A DNA stretch of 64,000 bases from Amycolatopsis sp. 2-15 (lineage in GTDB: Bacteria; Actinomycetota; Actinomycetes; Mycobacteriales; Pseudonocardiaceae): positions 4,498,501-4,562,500 of the forward strand of contig NZ_CP127294.1 in assembly GCF_030285625.1 (NCBI RefSeq). Reading direction: 5' to 3'. The position numbers and the translations under genes are program-made. This document shows positions 34,509 to 43,499 of this stretch, one piece after another (position 1 is the stretch's first letter; each line of letters begins with the position of its first letter). The notes under the pieces are model-generated. The model saw only the letters and a program-made list of their open reading frames with translations. It was not told where the DNA came from and made no database searches.

Positions 34509-35686
34509 CGCGCTTCGGACACGGGATGGAGAAGATCGACGAGCGCATCCCCGGCATTGACCTTCCGCTCATGTCTGTATCCCAGACGCGGGGCGTCATC
34601 CGGCGAAGTGAGTTGACGGACGCCCCCCCACGGGCTGAGTCCCTCGACAACTACAAGGTGTGCCGGGCCAACGACATCGTCTTCAACAAGATGAGCATCC
34701 GCGCCGGCGCCATGGGCGTCGCGGCCGAGGACGGTCTGGTGACCTACCACTACGAGGTCATGCGACCGCGCGAAGGAACGGACCCGCACTTCATCGCCTA
34801 CCTAATGAAGTCATCGTGGTTCACCGAGGAGCTCATCAAGCGCGAGCGGGGGATCGGCGCAGGCGACCAGGCCAACGTTCGGACCACGGAGGTGCCGTTC
34901 TCGGTCCTGAAGACGATCGATGCCTACATTCCCGGCTACGACGAGCAGCGCGCCATCGCCGACTACCTCGACCGCGAGACCGCCCGCATCGACACGCTCA
35001 TCGAGGAGCAGCAGCGCCTGATCGAGATGCTCCGCGAGCGGCGTGCTGCAGTCCTCTCCGCAGCGTTCGATGCCGGCCCCTCAACCGAGGTAACCAAGGT
35101 CGGACGGTTGCTGGCGGCCCGCCCGTCGTACGGCGTGCTGGTGCCGAGGTACGTAGACGAGGCGGAGGGTGTTCCGTTTGTTCGGGTCGGCGACCTTCTG
35201 AACCTCACCCCGGAGCGGCCGATGCTGGCGATCGTGCCGGAGCAGTCGGACGAGTATTCCCGTACGAAGATCGTCGGCGGCGAAGTGCTTCTCGGCGTTG
35301 TCGGCAAGATGGGACAGGCTGCGCTCGCACCTCACTGGCTCGCGGGCGCGAACGTGGCGCGGGCGGTGGCAGTACTACGTTGCAAAGACCCGGCTGTGGC
35401 TCCCCTCCTGTGCGCCTGGCTCGGATCGAACAACTTCCTGTATCAGGCTGAGTTGGCGACGAGCGGAGACAGCATTCAGCCCACACTCGGTATGAAGGAC
35501 CTCGCGCGGTTCGACATCAACCTGCCTACTGATCCCAACGCGGCCGCTGACCTCGCTAGCCGGTTGGCGAAGATCGACACGCTCATCACCGAGACTAAGC
35601 GGTTCATCGAGCTCTCGAAGGAACGACGGGCGGCGCTAATTACGGCGGCGGTGACAGGGCAGATTGACGTACGGGAGATGGCGTGA
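34505..35686 (+). CDS. hsdS: Type I restriction-modification system, specificity subunit
   Basis: HsdS reads the DNA target. The 393-residue protein has two target-recognition domains, each followed by a conserved helix: first IADYLDRETARIDTLIEEQQ, second LASRLAKIDTLITETKRFIE. The two halves share the ending E(R/K)RAA(V/L)(L/I)(S/T)AA, as expected for the internal repeat. The first domain starts directly after the initiation codon with little N-terminal extension. The target sequence cannot be read from the protein. Confidence 0.93.
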   Translation: MTRFGHGMEKIDERIPGIDLPLMSVSQTRGVIRRSELTDAPPRAESLDNYKVCRANDIVFNKMSIRAGAMGVAAEDGLVTYHYEVMRPREGTDPHFIAYLMKSSWFTEELIKRERGIGAGDQANVRTTEVPFSVLKTIDAYIPGYDEQRAIADYLDRETARIDTLIEEQQRLIEMLRERRAAVLSAAFDAGPSTEVTKVGRLLAARPSYGVLVPRYVDEAEGVPFVRVGDLLNLTPERPMLAIVPEQSDEYSRTKIVGGEVLLGVVGKMGQAALAPHWLAGANVARAVAVLRCKDPAVAPLLCAWLGSNNFLYQAELATSGDSIQPTLGMKDLARFDINLPTDPNAAADLASRLAKIDTLITETKRFIELSKERRAALITAAVTGQIDVREMA

Positions 35687-38600
35687 TGGCCGATCACAAC
35701 GAGGTCGTCTTCGAGTCCGAGATCTGCGAGTACCTGGCCGGCCACGGGTGGCTGTACTCGGCGAATGATACCGGCTATGACCGCGAGCGAGCGCTCTTTC
35801 CTGAGGACCTGCTCGCCTGGCTGGAGGAGACCCAGCAGGCGGCCTACAAGAAGGCCTTGAAAGCGGCGGGGTCGCAGGCGAAGTTCGTCGACGTGCTGAC
35901 CACGGCGCTCGACAAGCCTCTCGAACATGGTGGCGGGACGCTCAATATCCTGCGCAACGGGGTGCAGTACATCGGCGGTGGCCGGTTGAAGATGGCGCAG
36001 TTCCGTCCCGAGACGAGCCTGAACGCGACCACCAATGAGCAGTACGCGGCGATGCGGGTGCGGGTGATGCGGCAGGTGCATTTCTCCACCGCCGATCAGC
36101 GCAGCATCGACCTGGTCTTCTTCGTCAACGGGCTCCCGGTCGCCAGTGTGGAGCTGAAGACCGACTTCACCCAGTCGCTGGATGAGGCGATCAACCAGTA
36201 CCGCAAGGACCGTCACCCGCTGACCAACGGACGCCCCGAGCCGCTGTTGTCGTTCGGGCATCGGGCGCTGGTGCATTTCGCGGTCTCCAACGACCTAGCA
36301 GCAATGACGACTCGGCTCGAGGGCGAGAAGACCCACTTCCTGCCGTTCAACATGGGTCACGACAGTGGCGCGGGGAACCCGCCGGGCCAGCGCGGGCGGT
36401 CGGCGACGGCGTACCTGTGGGAGCGGGTCTGGGAGAAGGACGCTTGGCTCACCATCATCGGTCGTCTGATGATCGTGGAGACCAAGGAGGAGTGGGATGT
36501 CGCGACCGGGACGTCGGTGCGGCGTACGAGCATGCTCTTCCCTCGGTTCCACCAGTGGGAAGCCGTAACGAACATCGTGGCCGCGGTGCGCGAGGAGGGG
36601 GTGGGCCAACGCTACCTGATCGAGCACTCGGCAGGTTCGGGGAAGACCAACACCATCGCCTGGACCGCGCATCGGCTGGCACGGCTGCACGTGAACGACG
36701 AGAAGGTCTTCGACTCGGTGATCGTGGTCGTGGACCGCACAGTGCTCGACGGGCAGCTCCAGGAGGCGATCCGCCAGATCGACGGGTCAGGGAAGATCGT
36801 CGCGACGATCAGCCCTGAAGACGTCCGCAAGGCGGGGGCGAAGTCGAAATCCGGGCTGCTGGCGTCCGCGTTGAAGAACGGTGAGCTGATCATCGCGGTG
36901 ACGGTGCAGACCTTCCCGTTCGCGCTGGATGAGATCCGGGCCGACTCGTCGCTGAAGGGGCGGCGGTTCGCGGTGATCGCGGACGAGGCGCATTCATCGC
37001 AGTCCGGTCAGACCTCCTCCAAACTCAAGGCCGTGCTGACCGCGGAGGAAGTCAAGGAGATCGAAGACGGCGGCGAGGTCGACGTCGAGACAGTCCTGGC
37101 GTCAGAGATGACTGAGCGGGCCGAGTCGGAAAACATCTCCTACTTCGCGTTCACCGCGACGCCGAAGAACAAGACCCTGGAACTCTTCGGCCGTAAGGGC
37201 CCCGACGGGAAGCCAGTCGAGTTCCACCTCTACTCGATGCGGCAAGCGATCGAGGAGGGCTACATCCTCGACGTGCTCAGGGGTTACCAGTCCTACGACA
37301 CCGCACTGCAGATCGCCGGCCAGGCCGAAAGCGGCGACGGTGACGTGGTGGTGGAGGAAGCCGCAGCGCGCAAGGGGCTGATGCGGTGGGTCAAGCTGCA
37401 CCCGACCAATATCAGCCAGAAGGTGCAGATCATCGTCGAGCACTTCCACGCCAACGTCGCCCACCTGCTGGAGGGCAAAGCGAAGGCGATGGTCGTGACC
37501 GACTCCCGCAAGGCCGCAGTGAAGTACAAGAAGGCAATCGACGCCTACATCACCAAACGAGCCGCTCTGGACTCCTCATACAACTACCGCACCCTGGTCG
37601 CCTTCTCCGGTTCGGTGACGATGGCCGACGACGAGGAATGGGCCTCGGACTGGGGGCCGCAGCCGAGCAAGGACGACGAGTTCACCGAGGCCAACCTGAA
37701 CCCCGGAGCCGGCTCGGACCTGGCCGCCGCATTCAAGGGCGAGACTTACAAGATCATGCTGGTCGCCAACAAGTTCCAGACCGGATTCGACCAGCCGCTG
37801 CTCTCGGCGATGTATGTCGACAAGAGACTCCCCGGGCTCACTGCCGTGCAGACGCTCTCCCGCCTCAACCGCACCCATCGCACGGCCGGCGGGGAACAGA
37901 AACGCAAAACGTTCGTGATCGACTTCGTGAACAAGCCCGAGGACATCCGAACCGCGTTCGAGCCGTATTTCACCAACGCCACCCTGGAGAACGAGACCGA
38001 CCCCTACATCGTCATTCACCTCGCCAACAAGCTCGCCCAGGCCGGGATATACACGCCGGAGCAGGTGCGCGAGGTCGCCGGACTGTGGGTCGCCCGAAAA
38101 GGCAACAACGCACTCTCGGCTGCGATCAGCCCGGCCAAGAACGACTTCGCGCGCCGCTACGCTGCCGCGATCGAGGCTGATGACAAGGTCACCCTCAACG
38201 CCCTCGACCTGTTCCGCAAGGACGTCTCGACCTACGTCCGGCTCTACGACTTCATGAGCCAGATCATCGACTACGGCGACACGCACCTGGAGATGCTGTC
38301 GATCTTCCTGAGGCTCCTGGAGAAGGTCATCGCAGACTCGTCCTGGACCGCAGAAGTCGATCTCTCCGACGTGGTCCTGGTCCGGGTCAAACACAACAAG
38401 GGCACCGCGGTCGACATCTCGCTGACCGGAGACGGCGAGCTGAAGGGGATCAGCGCTGCGGGCACTGGGGCACGAAAAGAACCGAAATACGTCGCGCTCC
38501 AGGTCGTCATCGATAAGATGAACGACCTCTTCGGCGCCGAGTCGTTCTCCGAGTCCCAGGTCCGCGAGTTCGTGCAAGGACTGGTGCAGCGGCTGCTCGC

Positions 38601-38823
38601 CTACCCGAACCTGGTCAACCAGACCAAAGTGAACTCGAAGAAGCAGTTCATGGAGTCACAGGACTTCCAAGCAGCGGTCACCGAGGCGGTCGTCGACAAC
38701 CAGGAGGCCCACAACACCATGGCCGACTACTTCTTCAGCGACGGGCCTGGCATTAGCGCCGTCATCGTGGCACTCGCAGACGCGTTCTACGAGGCCGCGA
38801 TCGATCAGCGGACGGATGTGTGA
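35686..38823 (+). CDS. hsdR: Type I restriction-modification system, endonuclease/translocase subunit
   Basis: HsdR cleaves and translocates unmodified DNA. The 1045-residue protein has an N-terminal PD-(D/E)xK nuclease domain (IDLVFFVNGLPVASVELKTDF, with the E-x-K pair), then a superfamily 2 helicase: Walker A SAGSGKTN near residue 315, DEAHSSQ near 432, the FTATPKN motif, and QTLSRLNRTH as motif VI. The C-terminal region is helical and should bind HsdM/S. GTG at 35683 gives one extra residue; ATG 35686 is chosen. All motifs are intact, so the system is probably active. Confidence 0.95.
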   Translation: MADHNEVVFESEICEYLAGHGWLYSANDTGYDRERALFPEDLLAWLEETQQAAYKKALKAAGSQAKFVDVLTTALDKPLEHGGGTLNILRNGVQYIGGGRLKMAQFRPETSLNATTNEQYAAMRVRVMRQVHFSTADQRSIDLVFFVNGLPVASVELKTDFTQSLDEAINQYRKDRHPLTNGRPEPLLSFGHRALVHFAVSNDLAAMTTRLEGEKTHFLPFNMGHDSGAGNPPGQRGRSATAYLWERVWEKDAWLTIIGRLMIVETKEEWDVATGTSVRRTSMLFPRFHQWEAVTNIVAAVREEGVGQRYLIEHSAGSGKTNTIAWTAHRLARLHVNDEKVFDSVIVVVDRTVLDGQLQEAIRQIDGSGKIVATISPEDVRKAGAKSKSGLLASALKNGELIIAVTVQTFPFALDEIRADSSLKGRRFAVIADEAHSSQSGQTSSKLKAVLTAEEVKEIEDGGEVDVETVLASEMTERAESENISYFAFTATPKNKTLELFGRKGPDGKPVEFHLYSMRQAIEEGYILDVLRGYQSYDTALQIAGQAESGDGDVVVEEAAARKGLMRWVKLHPTNISQKVQIIVEHFHANVAHLLEGKAKAMVVTDSRKAAVKYKKAIDAYITKRAALDSSYNYRTLVAFSGSVTMADDEEWASDWGPQPSKDDEFTEANLNPGAGSDLAAAFKGETYKIMLVANKFQTGFDQPLLSAMYVDKRLPGLTAVQTLSRLNRTHRTAGGEQKRKTFVIDFVNKPEDIRTAFEPYFTNATLENETDPYIVIHLANKLAQAGIYTPEQVREVAGLWVARKGNNALSAAISPAKNDFARRYAAAIEADDKVTLNALDLFRKDVSTYVRLYDFMSQIIDYGDTHLEMLSIFLRLLEKVIADSSWTAEVDLSDVVLVRVKHNKGTAVDISLTGDGELKGISAAGTGARKEPKYVALQVVIDKMNDLFGAESFSESQVREFVQGLVQRLLAYPNLVNQTKVNSKKQFMESQDFQAAVTEAVVDNQEAHNTMADYFFSDGPGISAVIVALADAFYEAAIDQRTDV

Positions 38824-39016
38824 GCAGCCTGGCCCGGCAGGGGACCGCACGGTATCAGTTGAACAGCTACAGCGACCGCAACACCACCGTCACCGGGGAA
38901 CGAGGTTCGATGGCTCCTCGCCATGGGGGAATATTGCCGTGTGGGCAACGCCAGTGCGCAGAGTGACTCTTCTCCCTGCGCCGTTCGCCTGGCGGTATAC
39001 GACCCAGGCGGTGCTA

Positions 39017-40201
39017 GTGCCGTATCAAGCAACGTTGGGTAGGTAATCGGGGCGGCGGATTTTGGAGTTGATGGCGAAGTGGCGTTTGGGGTGGCTGTGG
39101 CGGTTGCGCCAGCGGAGGTAGCCGGTGATGGCGGCTTCCTGGGCGGCGTGGCTGGGGTAGTCGCTGCCGTCGAGGGTGAAGTAGCGGACCGCGGTGAACT
39201 CGCACTCGATCCAGTTCAGCCAGGACGCGTTGGTGGGTGTGTAGATCAGTTCGATGTCGTTGGCCGCGCACCAGTCCCGGACCTCGGCCTTGCCGTGTGG
39301 TCCGTAGTTGTCGCTGACCAGGTAGAGCTTCCCGGTCGGGAAGCGGCGGCGCAGTTGCTTGCAGAAGTCGAGGAACTGCGGCCAGCGTTTGCGGTCGCGG
39401 AACCGGTAGAACATCTGCCCGGAGGCCAGATCGAGCGCAGCGAACATCTGCCGGACACCCTTGGTGCGGGTGTAGGTCGCGCGCTGCCGGGCCGGGCGGC
39501 TGCGGGGAAACCAGCCGCGGCCGGGGCGGGGTTGCAGGTTCAGCGGCCCGAACTCATCGACACAGATCACTCGCCCGTCGGCGGGTGGGTGATCGTAGAG
39601 GTCGAGGATGCGGTTCTTCTTGGCCACGAAATCGGGATCCTTGCTGGCTTTCCACGTCTTCGTCGCCTGCCATGACACGCCTGCCTTGCGCAGGATCTGC
39701 CGGACGGTCTCGGTGCTCGCCCTGATCCATGCGTGTTCGGCGAGGTAGGCGACCAGCTTGGTCAGGCTCCAGGTCGTGAACGGCAATCCCAGCTCGGCGG
39801 GCTTGCAGGCGGCGATGCGGCTGATTTGATCACGGGCGGCCGGCCCGAACTTAGCCGGTCGACCGCCCCTCCATTTTGGGGACAACGCCGCGAACCCGGA
39901 CTCGTTGAACGCGTGGATCACCTCCCGCACATAGCCTTCGGTCGCGGCGAACATCGCCGCGATCTCCTTCGCGGACCGGCCTTGCGACGAGGCCAGCACA
40001 ATCCCGGATCGTCGCAGCCGCACCCGATCCCGGGCCGACCTCGTGATCTTGACCAGCCGCTGGGCCTCCTCCGGCTCCAGCGACCGCGCGAACACCTCCG
40101 GCTGACGCGCCACCAGCCTCACCTCCACAGCCAGCCTCGCGATCACCGGCCCGGATGTCCACACGACACGATGACAACGTCAACGTTTCTTGATGAGGCA
40201 C
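39017..40201 (-). mobile_element. IS630-family insertion sequence, 1185 bp
   Basis: The ends are 21-bp inverted repeats with 18 matches (GTGCCGTATCAAGC at 39017 and its partner at 40181-40201). TA dinucleotides flank both ends (39015-39016 and 40202-40203), the signature target of IS630/Tc1-type elements. It lies between hsdR and the integrase gene. Confidence 0.92.
39025..40164 (-). CDS. IS630-family transposase
   Basis: The 379-residue protein has an N-terminal helix-turn-helix (GRSAKEIAAMFAATEGYVRE) and a DDE domain with Asp in VICVDEFGPLN, Asp in YLVSDNYGPHG and Glu in LNWIECEFTAVR. All three residues are present. The true start may be a few codons downstream of the first methionine (VRLVARQPEVFA region). 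It nearly fills the element. Confidence 0.92.
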   Translation of the reverse strand: MWTSGPVIARLAVEVRLVARQPEVFARSLEPEEAQRLVKITRSARDRVRLRRSGIVLASSQGRSAKEIAAMFAATEGYVREVIHAFNESGFAALSPKWRGGRPAKFGPAARDQISRIAACKPAELGLPFTTWSLTKLVAYLAEHAWIRASTETVRQILRKAGVSWQATKTWKASKDPDFVAKKNRILDLYDHPPADGRVICVDEFGPLNLQPRPGRGWFPRSRPARQRATYTRTKGVRQMFAALDLASGQMFYRFRDRKRWPQFLDFCKQLRRRFPTGKLYLVSDNYGPHGKAEVRDWCAANDIELIYTPTNASWLNWIECEFTAVRYFTLDGSDYPSHAAQEAAITGYLRWRNRHSHPKRHFAINSKIRRPDYLPNVA

Positions 40202-40472
40202 TAGACCGTCTCTGTGATCGTCTGGCGGCCGGATTTGACGGTCTGAGGGGCTCCTGGCGACGTGTTGCGCGTGCCGGTTGCGCCTTGCTCGAGCACGGCC
40301 GATGCAAGCAAGTATGAGACCCAGCATGGCCGGGCGCGAACAGATCGGTGCGCAGCAGTGCGATGATGATCTCGCCATCGTCCGGCCGGCCACCTGGCGG
40401 GGTCGAGGTGACGGCCGTCGGCAAGCAGTGGCCTGATCCGTGGTTACACACGTGCGAATGAGCCGTTTTCCC

Positions 40473-42071
40473 CTATTGTTTCCGGTCGAGTAAGTCTGTG
40501 ATCTCTATCGTCTCGCCAGCGTTGGCGGTCCGGTCGTACCATTCGGCTACTTCCGGCATGGCTTCCCGCCAGCCTTCCGGCAGGCGCCAACTGGCCGACC
40601 ACGTGCCGTCCGACCTCTTCTGCACTGCGAACGCGAACCCCACTTCGAGCCACCTGAGGCGACGGTCTTCCGGTGACAGTTCTGCCAGCTCTTGCTGCCA
40701 GGTGCGGTCGGTCGGAACCCATTGCACGCCGCCTGGGTCGGCTGGAAGGGCCCTCAGTGTGTCGATATCAGATAGAATCTTGTCCCCGTCATCCATGATT
40801 CGGCGTCGGTCTTCTGGCGACTTGGCGCGGGCGACTCCGGACATCAGCTTGCCGTATTCTCGTTCTAGTTTCGCAATCTCGTTTGCATGGCTGGTCGGCG
40901 GCAATACGACACGCTCTCGAACGGGGACCTTTGCAAAGATCTTGTAGAAGGCCTGCGTGGCAAATTCTTCTATTGCTTCCGCCTGCATCGCTGGGCCATG
41001 TTTGCGTGTTGGGCATTGCCAGTATCGGTACTCATACTCGATCGTGGTACCGTCGTTGCGCTTTCGCTTGCGAACTGCGATGCGGTGCCAAAGAGACTCA
41101 AGACACTCCGCGCACACGAGGATTCCGGAGAATTCGTACGGCTGATTGCTACCGCGTGTCTTCCGCTTCGACTTTTCTGCTAGTCGGGCGACTATCTCTG
41201 CCTGGTCGGCGGGTTCAAAGATACCGAATTCCACAAGGTTTGGGTCGGTCAACAGGCGGCCGAGCGTGTTGCCCTTCCATTCGTACCCCTTCAGCTCGAC
41301 TGTGGCGGGATCGTCCCCTCGCCGTTCCGCTGCCAGCTGCAGTTGCCTGTCCCGTGGGGTCACGACCTGCTTTTCGTTGAGCCAGCGGGCCATAGCCGCA
41401 AGACTGCTTCCCGTTCGAGCCATCTTCGAGAGGCTCTGGAGAATCTTGACCGCGAACGGGTCGAGCCCCAGGATCCAGCCCCCGCCTGGCAGCTGCACTG
41501 GCATCGTGCCGTAGACGTGACCTTCGCCCGCCCAGCGGCCGGCTTCCTTGAGTGCTGCCTTCGACGCGCGGAACCGCTCCTGCATACGTTCTCGCTCCAT
41601 GCGAGCGAACGCGGCAATGAGGGTGATCATGAACTCTGACATCGAGTTACTGGAGTCGATGCCCTCTGCGATGCAGATCAGCCGCTTCCCGCGTGCCCTC
41701 AGCCACTCCAGCAAGCTGAGTGCGTCCATGACGTTCCGTACGAGTCGGTCCAGCTTGGAGACGACCAGCGTCTTCCACGGCTTCGGTGGGGCGTCCGACA
41801 GCCAGAGCTTCAACCCGTCACGCAGGTACGGTTCGAGGTCACCCGAGACGTGCAAGTCCTCCACGGTTGCGACGACCGGGATGTCGTAGGCCTTCGTCCA
41901 TCGGTGCGTGTCCCGCGTCTGGACCTCGCTGGACGTACTCTCGTCCGTGTAGTGCGACTGGCGGGCGTAACACACCGCCGCGTCGCCGTCCGGCGTGAAC
42001 GGGACGGCCGGCATTCGCGCGCTGACCTGCTTCTTGAACCTGCGCCGCTTCCGGGGTGTCGGTGCGCTCAT
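40473..42071 (-). CDS. int: Large serine recombinase (integrase of the element)
   Basis: The 532-residue protein has the serine-recombinase catalytic domain with nucleophile in CYARQSHYTDES (Ser39) and the KLDRLVRNVMDAL and FARMERERMQERFRASK segments, a recombinase domain (VYGTMPVQLPGGGWILGLDP onward), a zinc ribbon beginning LVCAECLES, and a C-terminal coiled coil (EIAKLEREYGKLMSGVARAK). This is the phiC31/Bxb1-type plan. It starts 39 bases inside the right junction and reads away from it, the usual arrangement beside attP. It is expected to join attP to attB in phoD; excision would need a directionality factor not identified here. Confidence 0.95.
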   Translation of the reverse strand: MSAPTPRKRRRFKKQVSARMPAVPFTPDGDAAVCYARQSHYTDESTSSEVQTRDTHRWTKAYDIPVVATVEDLHVSGDLEPYLRDGLKLWLSDAPPKPWKTLVVSKLDRLVRNVMDALSLLEWLRARGKRLICIAEGIDSSNSMSEFMITLIAAFARMERERMQERFRASKAALKEAGRWAGEGHVYGTMPVQLPGGGWILGLDPFAVKILQSLSKMARTGSSLAAMARWLNEKQVVTPRDRQLQLAAERRGDDPATVELKGYEWKGNTLGRLLTDPNLVEFGIFEPADQAEIVARLAEKSKRKTRGSNQPYEFSGILVCAECLESLWHRIAVRKRKRNDGTTIEYEYRYWQCPTRKHGPAMQAEAIEEFATQAFYKIFAKVPVRERVVLPPTSHANEIAKLEREYGKLMSGVARAKSPEDRRRIMDDGDKILSDIDTLRALPADPGGVQWVPTDRTWQQELAELSPEDRRLRWLEVGFAFAVQKRSDGTWSASWRLPEGWREAMPEVAEWYDRTANAGETIEITDLLDRKQ

Positions 42072-42109
42072 GGTCGGTATCCTCGCTGGTAGACGACGTG
42101 CCCAGTGTA

Positions 42110-42150
42110 GTCAGTTGACGCCCTTGGTGGGACCACGAGGTCCTCAACAA
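42110..42150. other. attR junction of the integrated element
   Basis: The element ends with the arm GTCAGTTGACG (42110-42120), CCC, TTGGTGG (42124-42130), then the shared GACCAC (42131-42136), after which phoD coding sequence resumes (GAGGTCCTCAAC). The arm is the inverse of that in attL. Joining 42110-42136 to 10618-10634 gives the predicted 44-bp attP, symmetric around GA. Confidence 0.9.
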
Positions 42151-42931
42151 CTGGTACCCCGGCGAGATCCTCAACGACCGTCCCGAATACACCGAGAAGC
42201 GCCTCGACGTGCTGGCCCCGCGTGCGTACCAGGCGTTCCACGAGTGGCACCCCATCGACAGCCGCAGGGCGGTCGACGGGCGGGTGTACCGCAGCTTCCG
42301 CTACGGCAGCCGCGTCGAGGTGTTCGTGCTCGACATGCGCACCTATCGCAACGCCAACACCGCGGACCAGACCAAGCCCGGCTACATCCTCGGCGACAAG
42401 CAGGCGCGCTGGCTCGCCGACGCGCTGGACCGCAGCACTGCGACGTGGAAGATCGTGCAGGCGGACATGCCGATCGGGCTCGTGGTCCCGGACGGCACGG
42501 CCATCGAGGCCGTCGCCAACAACCTGCCGGGCGCGCCCGGCGGTCGCGAGACGGAGCTGGCGTGGGTGCTGCGCGAGATCTCGCGCCGGCGCGTGCGCAA
42601 CGTCGTGTGGCTGACCGCCGACGTCCACTACACCGCCGCGCACCACTACTCGCCCGACCGCGCGGCCTTCAAGGACTTCGACCCGTTCTGGGAGTTCGTG
42701 TCCGGCCCGCTCAACGCCGGTGCGTTCGGCCCCAGCGCGATCGACCCGACCTTCGGGCCCGAAGCGGTGTTCGTGCACGCCCCGGTGACGCAGAACTCCT
42801 CGCCCGCGCAAGGGTTCCAGCACTTCGGGGAGCTGAACGTCGACGGCGGCAGCGGCGACCTGCGGGTGGACCTGCGCGACGCCACCGGCAAGTCCCTGTG
42901 GTCCAAGACCCTGCACCCGCAGGGCCGCTGA
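42131..42931 (+). pseudogene. phoD: PhoD-type alkaline phosphatase, 3' part (split by the element)
   Basis: The frame resumes as DHEVLNNWYPGEI, the continuation of the metal-binding motif broken at 10617, and carries the rest of the catalytic domain, including VWLTADVHYTAAHHYSP, which supplies histidine ligands, and FWEFVSGPLNAG. It has no start codon or ribosome site of its own at the correct place. The frame joins exactly to the 5' part. Confidence 0.93.
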
Positions 42932-43010
42932 CCCCGCCGAAACCGGCCGCACGCGCGGGTCGGCTAGGCTCGCGCCCGATAACACGAATCGCACAAGGAG
43001 AAACACCGTC

Positions 43011-43421
43011 GTGACTGAACGCACGCTGGTCCTCGTCAAGCCCGATGGCGTCGCGCGCGGCCTCGTCGGCGAGGTCGTCTCGCGCATCGAGCGCAAGGGC
43101 CTGAAGCTGGCCGCCCTCGAGCTGCGCACCGTCGAGCGCTCGCTGGCCGAGGAGCACTACGCGGAGCACAAGGAACGCTCGTTCTTCGGCGACCTGCTGG
43201 AGTTCATCACGTCGGGTCCGCTCGTCGCGATCGCCGTGGAGGGGCCGCGCGCCATCGCCGCGTTCCGCCAGCTGGCCGGCGGCACCGACCCGGTCGAGAA
43301 GGCCACGCCGGGCACCCTGCGCGGCGACTTCGCGCTGGAGACCCAGTTCAACCTGGTGCACGGCTCCGATTCCACGGAGTCGGCCGAGCGTGAACTGAAG
43401 CTGTGGTTCCCGGACCTGTGA
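43011..43421 (+). CDS. ndk: Nucleoside diphosphate kinase
   Basis: The 136-residue enzyme moves the terminal phosphate between nucleoside triphosphates and diphosphates. The active-site histidine is in NLVHGSDS, with the N-terminal [16 protein letters not shown] and the ETQFN segment typical of the family. A GTG start follows AAGGAGAA. A terminator with a T-run lies after the stop. In related genomes ndk follows the DUF4233 gene closely; here phoD and the inserted element lie between. Confidence 0.97.
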   Translation: MTERTLVLVKPDGVARGLVGEVVSRIERKGLKLAALELRTVERSLAEEHYAEHKERSFFGDLLEFITSGPLVAIAVEGPRAIAAFRQLAGGTDPVEKATPGTLRGDFALETQFNLVHGSDSTESAERELKLWFPDL

Positions 43422-43434
43422 GCCGGGCTTGAAA

Positions 43435-43470
43435 GCCGGGGCGGAGCCGAGTGGCTGCGCTCCGGCTTTT
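43435..43470 (+). terminator. Intrinsic terminator after ndk
   Basis: GCCGGGGCGGAGCC and GGCTGCGCTCCGGC form a 14-bp stem with two mismatches around a GAGT loop and are followed by TTTT. It starts 14 bases after the ndk stop. Confidence 0.8.
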
Positions 43471-43499
43471 CCCTTTTCCGCCAACACTTTCGAGGTGTC

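Larger units (their letters stand above)
10612..42132. mobile_element. Mosaic integrative element of about 31.5 kb inserted in phoD
   Basis: The element has sharp ends: phoD stops matching after GACCAC on the left and resumes at GACCAC on the right, in the same reading frame. It encodes a large serine recombinase at the right end, a TraB-type DNA translocase with membrane partners, restriction genes, an ESX-type cargo module, and several IS elements. Relics of at least one older tRNA-targeted AICE (excisionase genes, two integrase C-terminal scraps, a tRNA 3' piece) lie inside, so it is a composite. I found no replication initiator and no separate recombination directionality factor. Whether it still excises is not shown by sequence, though both junctions look intact. 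Confidence 0.9.

Noticed and set aside
40202..40472. Minus-strand frame between the IS630 element and the integrase gene
   Set aside because: A frame with DDGEIIIALLRTDLFAPGHAG is open but has no start or ribosome site and no recognisable domain; treated as non-coding.
10612..42132. Prophage
   Set aside because: No capsid, terminase, portal or tail genes; the serine integrase is accompanied by TraB-type transfer genes instead.
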